A DNA stretch of 64,000 nucleotides from Siderastrea siderea (lineage: Eukaryota; Cnidaria; Anthozoa; Scleractinia; Rhizangiidae): positions 60,598,899 through 60,662,898 of the forward strand of contig OZ034968.1 in assembly GCA_964030785.1 (NCBI GenBank). The letters run 5' to 3'. The notes under the pieces are model-generated. The model saw only the letters and a list, made by a program, of their open reading frames with translations, was not told the DNA's origin and made no database searches. Position 1 is the first letter of the stretch; each line of letters starts with the position of its first letter. The position numbers and the translations under genes were made by a program. Positions 13,201 to 22,800 of the stretch are shown one piece after another.

Positions 13201-16200
13201 GTTTCGTGAAAAAATATGCGCATATGTTCGATTTTACGAAACAAAAGACGAAACAATAGCGCGCTCCATTCATTGTTTAGTTTGCCGCCTTCATCATGAT
13301 AATGAGCATCGCCATGAATTCATGGCAACCAATCAACCAAGCTCTTTCTAAGCGTCTATGAATAATAATGCGCGATATGACAGATCTACAAACTCTCTTG
13401 AACTGGAAGTAAATGTCCCGAGAACAATAGGCATTCTGCGCGATGTTTTCATGTATGAACTCTGTTTTCAGGCTACTGAGTTTGATGACACAGAAGAGCC
13501 CCGCTAACTTGCACTGAAACTCATTTCCCTTTGTTGATTTGTTCAGTTATTTACTACTGGCTACCTAGTACCTGAGACAATTTAAATATTTTTGGCTTCC
13601 CTTAGTGTGTTTGAGGCAGTGGGAACTACCGTGTGGCACTAAATTTTTGCGGGTTCTAATTTTTGCGATTTTTGCAGTTTTTTCCTCGATCCGCAAAAAT
13701 AAGCTCCAACAAAATAAAATTACCGCAAATTTTTGCTCCACTGTAGAAATGATATACAAAAATACCGATCTGAAGGAGAAAATGCCATAGATAACTCGGT
13801 GGATAATACATCAAGTGGTACCCTAGTTATCTTCGATCCACTGTAGTGTAATAGAGTGACATTCCCATGTTGTTTTATTTGTATTTCGACTGCTTTTACT
13901 GGGCCTTTACTCAAAAAAACGAAACTGTTATCAGTTCCATTTGAACGCGACTTCCAGAAAATCGCAAAAATTAATTCCCAGCAAGAAAAACAAGTCTTTT
14001 CAAATCACAAAAATCAGTTCCCACAAAACACAAAAAATCGACAATCTGCAAAATTAAACTCCCGCAAAACTTTAGTGCCACGCAGTAGGCAAGAGTCTTT
14101 GGTCTGAAATTAGGTTTAGATTTTTATCTTAATAAATTGCTTTTCAATAAAAACTTACTTAATGAAGCAATCATGTTTGCTGTAGCTCTTTCATCTGCAC
14201 CAAACCATACTGCAGCTAGCTTAGTAGGGGACCCAAGAAGAAATGGCTGTGCTAAGGCTGCAAAGGTCTGACCAGTCATTGCCACAATAAATTTCATATT
14301 TTGGGGCACAAACTTAAATCCACTTAGTATCCTGATGACTGCTCCAGCAGCATTTAGCCAAGCACCAATAAGAATCTAAATAGAAACAAACAAGAAAATA
14401 ATACAAGGTCTTTATCAGTATTGTATTCCAGAAAATATCCAAACCCCCACTACAGAGGGTCATTGGAGGTTCAAATTTTTATTAGCCTAAACTGGAATTT
14501 CCAGAGGGGTGGTGGTGGTGGGGGATTCAAACCAAAAAAGCCCTCCAAGGGGGGAATATGGATATTTTCTGGAACAACACATTGTGTAGCAGTAAATGAT
14601 AATGAAAACAATGTGTATCTAGGGAGGAAGCTCCACTCACTAATTTACAGGGAGATCCTGCCATAAACTAAAAATATATGGTAACAAAAAAAATAATGAG
14701 TCAGGGATTTCAATAAAAATTGAAGTAGGCAGCTGGTTTGAGTAGAGTAACCAACTGTATCAACTAGGGGTACTTGAAACAATCTACCTTTAATTACTTT
14801 AATTTAGGGCAAAAAGTAGTCGACTTTTTTGAGCGAAATAGCCGACACTTTTCATCGGCCGTCGGTGCTTATTGAAAGCATTGATGAGTGTACAATAATC
14901 AACTTTTTAATTAAAAAACCTTGACTATTTTTCTGGCCATATTCCTCGCCAGGGTAACTCATTCAGCCTTATTACCCCAAGTGAGGCATAAGGCTGCAAA
15001 TAACTCCCACCATCTAACCCAGTCTTTTGCCACCTTGCCAGCTTCACCCCATCCAAGACCCATTCCTTACTTTCCACTGTTCTCCACCATGTTGTTTTAG
15101 GCCTCTCTGGCTTTCTTTTCCCTGGTAGTGTCTATCTTAGTCAGCTTTTTGTGGTATGCATTCCTGGGACATTCTTAGTACATGGCTGGGCCAAACACCT
15201 CACCAGGGTATGTAGAAGGACCTAGAGACTAAAATTTAATTTATGGTTTTTGAAACTAGCCCCTCTGTTACACCCCCTTGTAACATAAAGCCCAAAACCT
15301 GTTTGAGGTAAATAATGGGAACTCAAGGTAAAGCAGGATTCAGGATAGTGGGAAACAATTTGGTATATACTTCATGCTAAAATGGATGGCTAATTAATGG
15401 GAATGCAAAATCTACCAAACAAATCAGAGTTTTTGCAGCTGTCTTTGGTTAGTTGACTTCCACTAATCTCAAGCCGCAGAAGAAGAGTGAAAAGTATCCC
15501 AGAATCCTTTGTGTTTACAACTATACTATCAAACTCTGAAGTGACGTCATCAGTCTCTCAAGGGGTCGATGGAATGAGTTTCACTCAAATGGCGGCAGCT
15601 TCGGTTGTAACGTGTTACAACACAAAATACTCAGTTTCGTTATAACGCGTCTGGTCTACTACTACTGCCTATCAATGGAAGAATTTAGTGTTTCTGCAGT
15701 CCTACTTGATTTAAATATATCGCAGCTGCGACATCGCCGTGAGTATATTTTTAATTGTCATGTACCGATCATCGATTTGAATTTGTTGCTAAAGACGAGA
15801 TCCTGCGAGTTTTATCATGTGTTTACACATGAGGATGTTGTTGATGATTGTAAGTAATCACTTCCTCGAATTCTTCCTTGAGTAGTTTTTGAATGTACAG
15901 GACAACCTACAATTAACTGGAAAAATGATTTGTGATATAGAAGTATGTGTCAGACTACATAAGAGACATAAATAGTGATATCTGTCAGCCCGTTGACCAT
16001 ACTCAAGGAGAAAGAAACTGCTAATAACTGGTAATCTTCAAGGCTCCTTTTGAGTTTATCTAACAAAACAAAAACGATTAATTCGCTCCTTGCTCACGCA
16101 GAAAGCACAATAAAGAAAAAGCGCATTAAACTCCTTTAACCTTGCTTATTACTCTATTATATTTATTGTGGAATCGCCATGTGAGTTAAAACGTGATACT

Positions 16201-19200
16201 CGAAATTGCAGGGATTTGGACCATTTTCGAACCTTCAGAAATTTGAAACTGTCGGGTCACTAAGGGTCACTATGGTACAGAGTTGTCCAAAATACCTTTT
16301 AATTATTCACAGATTTTAACTGTTCTTGTAAATTGGTCAAGCATAAAGAGACCTATAATTAACTTCATGCTACTCATTGAAGCGGTGGCAACAGATGGCG
16401 TGAGACGTTGTTATTCAAATTATCTAAAAACCTATTTCTAATGTGCTAAATTCAAAAGAAACAACACCTATTTCATGACGAAAGTTGTAAGTTTGTGTTT
16501 TGAAGTGTGCTATCCCCAGCGAAACACTTTATCTGTGAAAAAATCCAAAGAGAAAACAGGCAAAATTCGCCATGTGTCACAAGACATTCGCCATCTTCAT
16601 GAAATTCCACAAGGCAAAGGATTGTGGGACACTATTTGTTCTTCTTCTGCTCAAGCCCTGAATGTTTCCAAGTAAATGTAAGGCAAAAAAGGGTTACCAC
16701 AGGGCTGGAGCTTATCCTGGTTTCTGTAGCATGAAGCAGCTGAGAGTACTGCTACTCCCCCTCCCCCCTCCCCCCTGGATGGGATGCTAGTCCATCATAG
16801 GGTTGCCTCCAGCAATATCCCTGGTAGAAATTCTGCCCAGGATAGGATGCTAACAGGATCTTGTAGGATCTTAAACAGGATCCTGATAACATCCTACATA
16901 AGATCCTGTAGGATCCTGTTTAAGATCCTATAGGATCCTATAGGATCCAACAGGATCCTAAACAAGATCCTATAGGATCCTGAACAGGATCCTAGACAAT
17001 CTTAAGCAGGATCCTGAAAGACTTGACAGGACCCTGAGTAGGATCCTATGAAACAATGTGCCATTTAGGATCCTGGCTAGGATCCTGAGTGAACTTACAG
17101 GATCCTAGATAATCCTGTAGGATCCTATAGGATCCTAGAAAATCCTGTAGGATCCTGTATAGGATTACTACCAGGGATGTTGCCGGTATCCAATTGTGCA
17201 TTTGGGTGGAGAAAGACAATGTGGGGTAAAGTTTCTTGTCTAAGGAAACAGCCCCATGACAGGAACTGGGCGTTGAACCACCGTTCTTCAGATCTGAAGT
17301 TCAACGAGCACCACCATGCCCCCACTAAATGTTTCCAAGCACCAGTAAATAATTCCATGTTCTCATCATTTATCTGACTGCAGCTTGACATCTTAAAGTG
17401 TACTACAAGTATTTTGCCATTACTGATTAGTTATTGTGATTTACTCTTAAATACTGTAGTTTTAAACAGACTTGACATATATAACTGGGGGAGGGGGCTT
17501 ACATTAACAGGGCTAGTTTGTCTTATCTAGTTATTTGACTCGTCATTACTAAAAAGCAAATGGAATACCATTATCAATCTTACATTGCACTTTTCCACTT
17601 TTCAGACTTTATTCAGTCCTATTTCCACTACCTTACCCCTGTTCTTAATCCAAGAACATCAAGAATCCAAATCGTCACCAGGCCAAACAATAAAAAGCAG
17701 ATGAGGTAAACAATGGAAAGCCAATCTATGTCATTGACAGACTTGTTATAATACAAAGCAGTGTAATCAGCAACTGGAGCAAATGACAGCCATAACTAGA
17801 GGAAGAAAACAAAAATTACTGCAGTGCTGCAGGCTATATCAATTCCATACGACAATGTTTTCTTAACTCTACTTGAAAGCTACAGGTATCTGATGGCCTC
17901 CAAAGGCAATTTCAAGGTCAATGGTTGGAGTTTCAAATTGTGTAGTTCTAGAAAAAATTCATACCTACCTCATGGAAGGTTATCAGAAGATCCTCGGGGA
18001 AAGGGAGTCTTACAAGTCAAAATTTTAGAAGCAAAGTATGAAGCTAACCTGGAATTTCTTGGGGGGGGGGAAGGGGGCAAAACAAAAAACCTTCCATGGG
18101 GGAAGTGTGGATATTTTCTGGAACTGCACATTGTAAGAAATTAATTAAAAACAAACCCCATCACATGTAGATGACTACTTTTAGGATGAGCATAAGTTAT
18201 TAAGATATTTTTTCTTATTTTGGGGGGAAAGGTGAACATGGTGCAGGGATTTACTCTTAAATTGCAAAGTTTGAGTTCCTCAATATGTTTCTTATGTAAG
18301 TATACATTCAAAAGTACAGTTAAAAAATCTGCTGCTAGTCTCCATCAAAGGATAAGGTTCTCCACATAGGAGATTTCTTATGCTTATACCATTTTTCTAG
18401 GAAAGTAGGGATGGAAATTAGCACTTGCCTGACCCTCCCCTCAATTTTCCCAGGCAAGTATAAGCTGTGAATCTTTAATTCAGAGCCCCTACCCCATTGT
18501 AGCTATTCTGTGGCCAATTATAGACCCCATCTTAGATAATTTTGGACAAATGAAAATTTTGCAATCTCTACTTAGTCACTTTCTGTTTAAGAATCTAAAA
18601 ATTCTGTTAGGTCATCCTAATATGAAATGACGCAAGATCCAAGTTGTATTAACTTCGATGGATGATGACAATGCAGAGTAGAAAATAAATACTGTAGCAT
18701 GGATTTCTCCTGAACTATTAACTGTGCAACTGGTTAATGTTTAAGTTGTGATTCAAGAACAAAATGTAATGCAAGCCGATTGTTAAATATTAAAACAACA
18801 GCCCTAATTACATATGCGATACCATTTTTTACTGCGAATCTTCACATTTTTTTGCCCGAAATCCCTACTTGCCAGAATTTTCTTATCCCCAAAATCCTGA
18901 AAATATGCAACCCCATTCTAGTAGCTCTATTGAAAATGCAACCCCTATATTCAATCCAGTTGTGAAAATGTGACCCCATCCAGCGGCACATCCCCATTAG
19001 TCTATCACTAGGAAGTACTGTACCTCCCCCCCCCCCCCCCTTTCCACCAGGATGACCAGTTCTGTCAAAATTTAGCTTCCAACCCAGGGAGGAAGAGGAC
19101 CTACAACTAGAATAATGTCTTATTTCCGACTTCTTCAGCCTATGACCAGTTTGACTTTAAGCACGTAGGCTCATTACCGAGATTTCATGGAATACACAAA

Positions 19201-19668
19201 TTTGCACATGTGCACAGTCATTCATGCTTTGTTCATCTGAGTTGATCTCATGTTCTTCTCTTCATCGTTAAACATGCGTGTCTTCCATAGACAAAACAAT
19301 TGCTTAAAACGTTAATACACATGTTTAAATACAAAAATTCGAAATGAACAGATTTCGTGCCTTCACTGAAAAAAATTTCCTCAGGATCATGTTGTCAAAA
19401 GTAGGTACATTACGTGATCGTATGGTCACGTTTTTTTGCAGCATCATTCCACTTATTAACTCACCATTGCATTGGAGATATTCAGGACAAAAAGCACCAG
19501 CAGAACATACCACCTTCTTCCGTACAACCTGTACTTGCCATGACATTCTTTGGACTTTGACAGACCAAGTATGGCTTCCTCTTGCGACACACTTCTTGAG
19601 TAAACTGCGGGAAGATTTGGGCGCAGAAGGGGTGCCGTTTCGTCATTGACCTTTTTCGAGGACGCCAT
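1282..19668 (-). CDS. SLC49A3: SLC49A3 (MFSD7)-like major facilitator transporter, 9 coding exons
   Basis: Complete gene model on the minus strand, 525 codons plus stop. Coding exons in order: 19465-19668, 17637-17795, 14159-14375, 7803-7879, 6795-6929, 5376-5492, 3751-3936, 1962-2119, 1282-1606. Every junction has GT/AG and the reading frame closes exactly. The product is a 12-helix major facilitator. Diagnostic family words are visible: LYGRRWYVLLVLFVLNISNA (first helix, residues ~47-66), WLSFAPVAD (~70-78), WLSIVYLICFLLFG (~94-107), ALAQPFLLGSPTKLAAVWF (~157-175), ATANMIASLSNPLG (~180-200, spanning exons 3 and 4), a proline-rich loop near 246, and AFGGGIG. The order matches SLC49A3 better than the FLVCR or SLC49A4 branches. 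Family relatives carry haem, choline or pyridoxine, but the SLC49A3 substrate is not settled. The N-terminus has an acidic dileucine signal, ETAPLL at residues 10-15. The gene diverges from SUPT7L across about 200 bp. Its introns hold many of the mobile elements listed below. Confidence 0.95.
2556..2870. mobile_element. TTAA-flanked DNA transposon (non-autonomous), intron 7 of SLC49A3
   Basis: Both ends read GGTTACTGTGTACC in inverted orientation, directly bounded by TTAA (2552-2555 and 2871-2874). TTAA target sites are used by piggyBac and Kolobok transposases. No transposase coding remains. Confidence 0.75.
2977..3207. mobile_element. Degenerate Tc1/mariner-like MITE with TTATCGGGAGTCAACTGTA end
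   Basis: The right end (about 3188-3207) is a good copy of the end seen in the better preserved element at 37640-37817. The left end (ACAGTTGTCAAAAAAGATTC) is eroded. The interior carries repeated TTCGAGTTATCGAG-like words. Confidence 0.45.
4158..4322. mobile_element. Foldback MITE, TAGCCTG ends, intron 6 of SLC49A3
   Basis: Left end TAGCCTGTGTAGCTGGCGGG pairs with the right end CAGCTGTGCAGGCCTA. It is the same family as 604-689. No clear target duplication survives. It lies only 31 bp from the Harbinger-like element that follows. Confidence 0.55.
4354..5072. mobile_element. PIF/Harbinger-like transposon with TAA target duplication and coding remnant
   Basis: Terminal inverted repeats of about 50 bp begin GGGCCTGTTCACATGGAGGT and are bounded by TAA on both sides (4351-4353, 5073-5075), the TWA target typical of PIF/Harbinger. 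Inside, a plus frame 4729-4995 (88 codons, containing RRCLAIGCFDEFG and NEKNSEEYENYKKR) and the end of the frame before it (4570-4742, ITMAANHYKPGELF-type text after MSIRAF) look like coding remains, perhaps of the Myb/trihelix companion protein. No DDE transposase remains. Confidence 0.75.
5947..6657. mobile_element. TA-flanked DNA transposon with GCGCCGCC-rich ends, intron 5 of SLC49A3
   Basis: Ends CCATATTTACTTGAATAGGC and the inverse GAGTAAATACGG are bounded by TA (5945-5946, 6658-6659). Sub-terminal AATAAGCGCCGC words recur in both halves. A shorter relative with the same ends is at 33108-33533. The interior carries a minus-strand coding remnant, listed separately. Confidence 0.75.
6098..6388 (-). 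pseudogene. Coding remnant inside the TA-flanked element, HIRAN-like text
   Basis: A 96-codon minus frame contains AGHVPIELSRLLKNFLEAN, then QVTGKRKREVGLVVPAKFTA, then RRIVRILDRELN. The GHVPxELSR...VTGxRR...VPxxF pattern resembles small HIRAN-like modules carried by cnidarian and other invertebrate repeats; that assignment is from memory of the pattern and is tentative. There is no start context or partner exon, so I treat it as transposon-borne and probably defunct. Confidence 0.45.
7440..7710. repeat. Degenerate tandem duplication (~123 bp unit), intron 4 of SLC49A3
   Basis: TTGGTTGGACAATCT, then TTTAGCACTACATCACAT, then GGCTGCAAATCTG occur twice in the same order (about 7521-7583 and 7644-7706). 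Further decayed GGACAAT / ATTGG words occur upstream to 7400. Confidence 0.6.
8425..8765. repeat. Left copy of the direct duplication flanking the minisatellite
   Basis: This stretch is repeated after the array at 11283-11392 plus 11668-11876, with about 80 percent identity by eye. Shared words include CTTATGAACAAATAAAAAG, CAATTCACCTCAA and TACCATGCAAT. It preserves the empty site of the MITE found in the right copy. Confidence 0.75.
8766..11290. repeat. 2.5-kb minisatellite of 15-bp units, intron 3 of SLC49A3
   Basis: About 165 units of consensus ATCACATCCTCCAGG alternate with AGCACATCCTCCAGG, giving a loose 30-bp higher-order period. Units keep their 15-bp length almost perfectly, so three frames stay open for hundreds of codons: SRITSSRSTS on the plus strand (8571-10382), and LEDVILEDVL (8729-10378) and GGCDPGGCAPG (10645-10953) on the minus strand. 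It is intronic, lies between exons 3 and 4, and has no splice context joining it to coding exons, so I treat it as a satellite rather than a gene. Confidence 0.9.
11283..11876. repeat. Right copy of the minisatellite flank, interrupted by a MITE
   Basis: Homologous to 8425-8765 in the same order. It is split by the element at 11393-11667 and ends in a run of 17 C where the left copy runs into the minisatellite. Confidence 0.7.
11393..11667. mobile_element. Tc1/mariner-like MITE with TA duplication and a resident empty site
   Basis: The ends CAATCCTGGACGAAAC and, inverted, CAATCTCAGACAAAAC are flanked by TA (11391-11392, 11668-11669). The paralogous flank at about 8532-8545 reads AACTACCAATTCACC without the insertion, giving a direct empty-site comparison. 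Confidence 0.8.
11900..13620. other. Intron 3 stretch with no identified element
   Basis: Inspected on both strands. Only short frames occur, without family resemblance or splice context. No inverted-repeat element could be delimited. Confidence 0.4.
13629..14085. mobile_element. TA-flanked DNA transposon with GTGGCACTAAA ends, intron 3 of SLC49A3
   Basis: Left end CCGTGTGGCACTAAATTTTT matches the inverted right end CTGCGTGGCACTAAAG. Both are bounded by TA (13627-13628, 14086-14087). The interior is rich in TTTTGCGG / CCGCAAAA words. It stops about 70 bp short of exon 3. Confidence 0.7.
14428..14572. mobile_element. MITE with CCAGAAAATATCC ends, copy 1
   Basis: Perfect inverted ends CCAGAAAATATCC; the interior shares AACTGGAATTTCCAGAGG and a G-rich stretch with the copies at 43451-43636 and 17943-18121. 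Confidence 0.7.
14935..15215 (-). pseudogene. Degraded 3' end of a LINE reverse-transcriptase ORF
   Basis: Reverse-strand translation across several frames gives pieces such as GEAGKVAKDWVRWWELFAAL followed by CLTWG, resembling the C-terminal tail of non-LTR retrotransposon ORF2 proteins (…AKDRxxWRxLVAALCP…). Frames are broken and the 5' part is missing. It lies in intron 2 of SLC49A3. Confidence 0.45.
15480..15610 (+). promoter_or_regulatory. Promoter-like motif cluster inside SLC49A3 intron 2
   Basis: Within 110 bp, on the plus strand, occur TCCCAGAATCCTTTG (15498-15512, like ZNF143/SNAC promoter sites), a full palindromic CRE TGACGTCA (15542-15549) and CAAATGGCGGC (15587-15597, YY1-like). 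The cluster is followed by an ORF ending in a consensus splice donor. Confidence 0.4.
15675..15849 (+). CDS. Candidate 5' exon of an unrecognised plus-strand gene nested in SLC49A3 intron 2
   Basis: ATG at 15675 opens 58 codons (MEEFSVSAVLLDLNISQL onward, then YIFNCHVPIIDLN and FTHEDVVDD) ending GATGATT|GTAAGT at 15849/15850, a consensus 5' splice site. Upstream is a promoter-like cluster. I could not identify a downstream exon or a family, so this may be a non-coding transcript's first exon or chance. Confidence 0.3.
16700..17320. repeat. Dispersed repeat, copy 1, containing the GGATCC palindrome array
   Basis: Shares with 45300-45895 the ordered words TTTCTRTAGCATGAAGC, GCTACT, CTGGATGGGATG, then GACAATGTGGGGTAAAG / AATGTGAGGCAAAGAT and CTTGTC(T)AAGGAAA. 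The family is unrecognised; copy 1 has the palindromic array inserted in its middle. Confidence 0.5.
16845..17165. repeat. Cluster of palindromic AGGATCCT units
   Basis: About 20 close variants of CAGGATCCTG / TAGGATCCTA occur in 320 bp, spaced irregularly by 10-25 bp (for example TCCTGTAGGATCCTGTTTAA). Each unit is a near-palindrome, so the whole segment can fold on itself in many registers. It is flanked by CAGCAATATCCCTGGTAG and its inverse CTACCAGGGATGTTGCCGG, so the cluster is the loop of a larger inverted repeat (16812-17183). Confidence 0.8.
17943..18121. mobile_element. MITE with CCAGAAAATATCC ends, diverged copy 3
   Basis: The right end (GGATATTTTCTGG) is intact and the left end (TTCTAGAAAAAATTCATACC) is eroded. 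Interior order matches copies 1 and 2. Intron 1 of SLC49A3. Confidence 0.5.
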
Positions 19669-19868
19669 CCTTGGTCAACACAGCAATTGCTGACTTATGC
19701 CATGGAGAATAAATTGCTTTAAGCTAAGCTCAAGAAGTTGCAGGCGAAAGGAAGTCGACAAAATCATATGACTTCTAATCCCCCAGGCGTTCCTACCTCA
19801 ATCGAAGACTGTGTGAATCGTAGACTAAGTACTAGTCGTTTCCAGTCCTTTTTGACTCATACTCCAAC
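19669..19868. promoter_or_regulatory. Probable bidirectional promoter of SLC49A3 and SUPT7L
   Basis: The two start codons (19668 minus, 19869 plus) are 200 bp apart and point away from each other, so the promoters of both genes must lie in or overlap this interval unless upstream non-coding exons exist. No TATA box is evident. The SUPT7L start codon is embedded in CAACATGGCGGCG (19865-19877), which matches the YY1-type motif common around starts of TATA-less housekeeping genes. Sharing of the promoter is inference from geometry. Confidence 0.6.
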
Positions 19869-22800
19869 ATGGCGGCGTCCATGGCGGCGATAATAACAGT
19901 TTCTTCGACGACTGATGCAATTGATTTTGAAGGACACTGGGGAGAAATTCACCAATCTTCGCCAAAAACTCCCGCCTTACACACTGAGATAACAGAACCT
20001 AAAGCAGCGGAGTATGAAGTACCACGGTTGCACCAGCCTTCCTCGGAACATTTTCCGCCCAAAGACGAGTAAGCGACGTCGAATGATCGATTCGTGTATT
20101 TTCTTTCAAACAGTCTATCACCAGTTTCGATGTGTAGAATGACTTGAACATATTGACGATAATTCACGGTTTAACTGTTCTGTTTATAAACCGTTGATAT
20201 GCGGTGTCCTTCAGAATAGTCTGTGTACAGCTGCCGTCTCTCCTGCTGTACACTGGCTACCTTCAGAGATGTCATCCTTTGATACATAAAAGACCCTCAG
20301 ATGGGACTAGAATAATGTTTTATCTGTAGGCCTCCCGGGTAACTGTTCTCTAAAAAGCTGTATACAGTAAATAGGTATGTGAAACCCAAAGGGTATTGTT
20401 TTTGAGCCATTTTGGTCAGATATGGGCCAGAAATAGGGCATGTTTTCACTGCCTCCTGAAGTAAGGTACAGGTTTATTTGCCATTTTGTCCTGCAAACAA
20501 GTTTAGGTCTCAAATGCTATGCTACATAATGAAAAGGATACATTATTTTTGTAGTAAAGTAAGAATTTTAATCCCTGGGGTACACAATTTGCCCACTGAA
20601 AATTCCATAGACAGAATCCCCTAGACACCCAACACTGAACCCCTTCAACGCCCGCCCCCCCCCCCCCTTTTCACCACCTCACTTTTCACACTCTTAATGA
20701 ATGGAGATTTCCTTTTCACATTTGGGACCTGCATATTTTTCCTTTTTCGCTACAGATTGCCAGCAAGGTTTATGGCATCGGTAAAGCCTCCACTTGATAA
20801 ACACTCACAGAACTTGACACTGCACTGTATTGAGCTACAGCACCACAAACGACGCATGCGGCTGATGTTGATGGCTGCACAGCACCAGTCTGGAGAAGGA
20901 GGGGTTTGTAAAGATGTGACGGTCAAGGTACAGAAAATGGAGATATTGGAGTACATGCATAGCAGACTCTGCTATCCTGAACCTGGGGGGTGGGTATTTT
21001 GTAAATTTTTGGGTAGGGGATGTGCTGATGGGACTCTGAGAGCCTCAACCCATACCAGACCATGCTCAGCTACATTTTATGCAGCCTTATATTCTAGACT
21101 AGACACCAAAAAATCCTACCCTATCCCAGACTTGCCATTGAGTGGCCATCCCAATTGTAGACTAAATTCTTCATTTAACTGATAAGTTTCATGATAAACA
21201 GTAACATGTTGTAGACCAACCTTCCACAGCTGCATATACTCATATAGCTTATAAATGGATGGGAGCACCCCTTCCCCCACCCCCCCCCCCTCACACAAGT
21301 CCTCAACACACAAGGGAAACAAAAAAAATTGTTTGAGATAGAGAGAGTTTGAGATAGCAAGTAGTAAATTACTGAAGAAGAACATTCAAGAAAAAAGGGT
21401 TTTAGTTCAAGATAGCAGAGGATTTTAAATAGCCAAGGTTTGAGATAGCGAGGTCTACTTTAGTTATCTCTGTCAGTTAATCAATAGGCTTAGAGATACA
21501 ATTTACCTGCTTGTGATCAGCAAACATCATGACAAGTTATGTTTTTATCAGAAAACTGAGGGTGCTGAAGCATCTTCTCTACCAGCCCACCCACCCAGAC
21601 CCAAGCGGTTTTGCTCCAGTCAAGGAATTGTCACACCTCCTACTCAATCAACCATTCTCTCAAGAGCCCATGAAACTATCAGGTATTGAGACCAATTTTC
21701 GTATCTCCTTACCCTAGCTCTTAAGTAGTCTTACTTTGGTCAAGTTTTTGGGAAAGGATTGGTTACTATAAGGGTCTCCTTAATATAAGTTTCACGACTC
21801 TTCAACTATTCAAAGACACTGAGTGTGTGGTCAATAAATAAATGCACTTATTCTTGAATGTGCTAATTTTGAACTCTCTGTTCCTACTGGCAATTGACTA
21901 TCAGCCTGTAGAAACCTCAAGTTCAAGTACTCTAATTCACTCTTATGAACTACCCTGACAGAAACACTCAACCTCTTAGAGAATCAGGACTTACCACTGC
22001 ATAGAAGCTTCAGCAAGGGAAATATTTTGTATTTCTCAAGTACAGGGTTCAAAAGTAGCACACTCCCTCTTGCCCTGCTGGGATAGTGTAAATCATGGAT
22101 CCCTCACCCAGTTTGGTGAACACAATTTTCAATTCTTGCTTGGATGGCAAGTGCTCTCAAAAGTTTTCAAGATTTATTTTTAAAATAAAGATACTGTGGT
22201 CTCAAATTTTCTTGTACCTTTGTTCCAGCTCTCCTGAATCACATTCCATGCTGACATGTGCTGAGCTAGACAGTGCCTCCAATAGACATTTGCTGATGAG
22301 GGCTGTTGCTACTTTGTGTGCACTGGCAGGATTTGACAGTGAGTTTTATATCCATTTAACTCTGAGATTCTGTGGCATACTGGATCTCAAATTAAAATTC
22401 TCATCAGGAAAATAAAAGTTATGGGCTGGGTTAAAAAATGTTAATTTTCATGGTCTATAAAATAAGAAAAAATTAAATTAAAAAGCAAAACCAAAGGAAA
22501 ACGGATGCTGGAAAAAGCTTGAAAATCATGAAAATCAGGCTGCTGGCTGAAGTCCATTGGAGTAAATTGTGGACTGGGGGAGATCAAGAAAAGACCTTTG
22601 ATTAAGCCTTGACCTGATCACCCAGACCTGTAGGATTTTTTACATATTAACCTTTCCCATTCCCAGAACCAAACCTCAAGACAGTCAGACAGCAGATGCT
22701 GTTACTGAGTAGTACCTGGTACAGTTCTTATAATTTGATTTTGATTTGACTGCAATGGCATGTCATTTCATGTCATTTCTTAATCTTGTCTGTGGCTACT

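Noticed and set aside
16475..16675. 66-codon plus-strand frame as a second exon of the candidate nested gene at 15675
   Set aside because: No acceptor of the right phase precedes it and the sequence shows no conserved domain.
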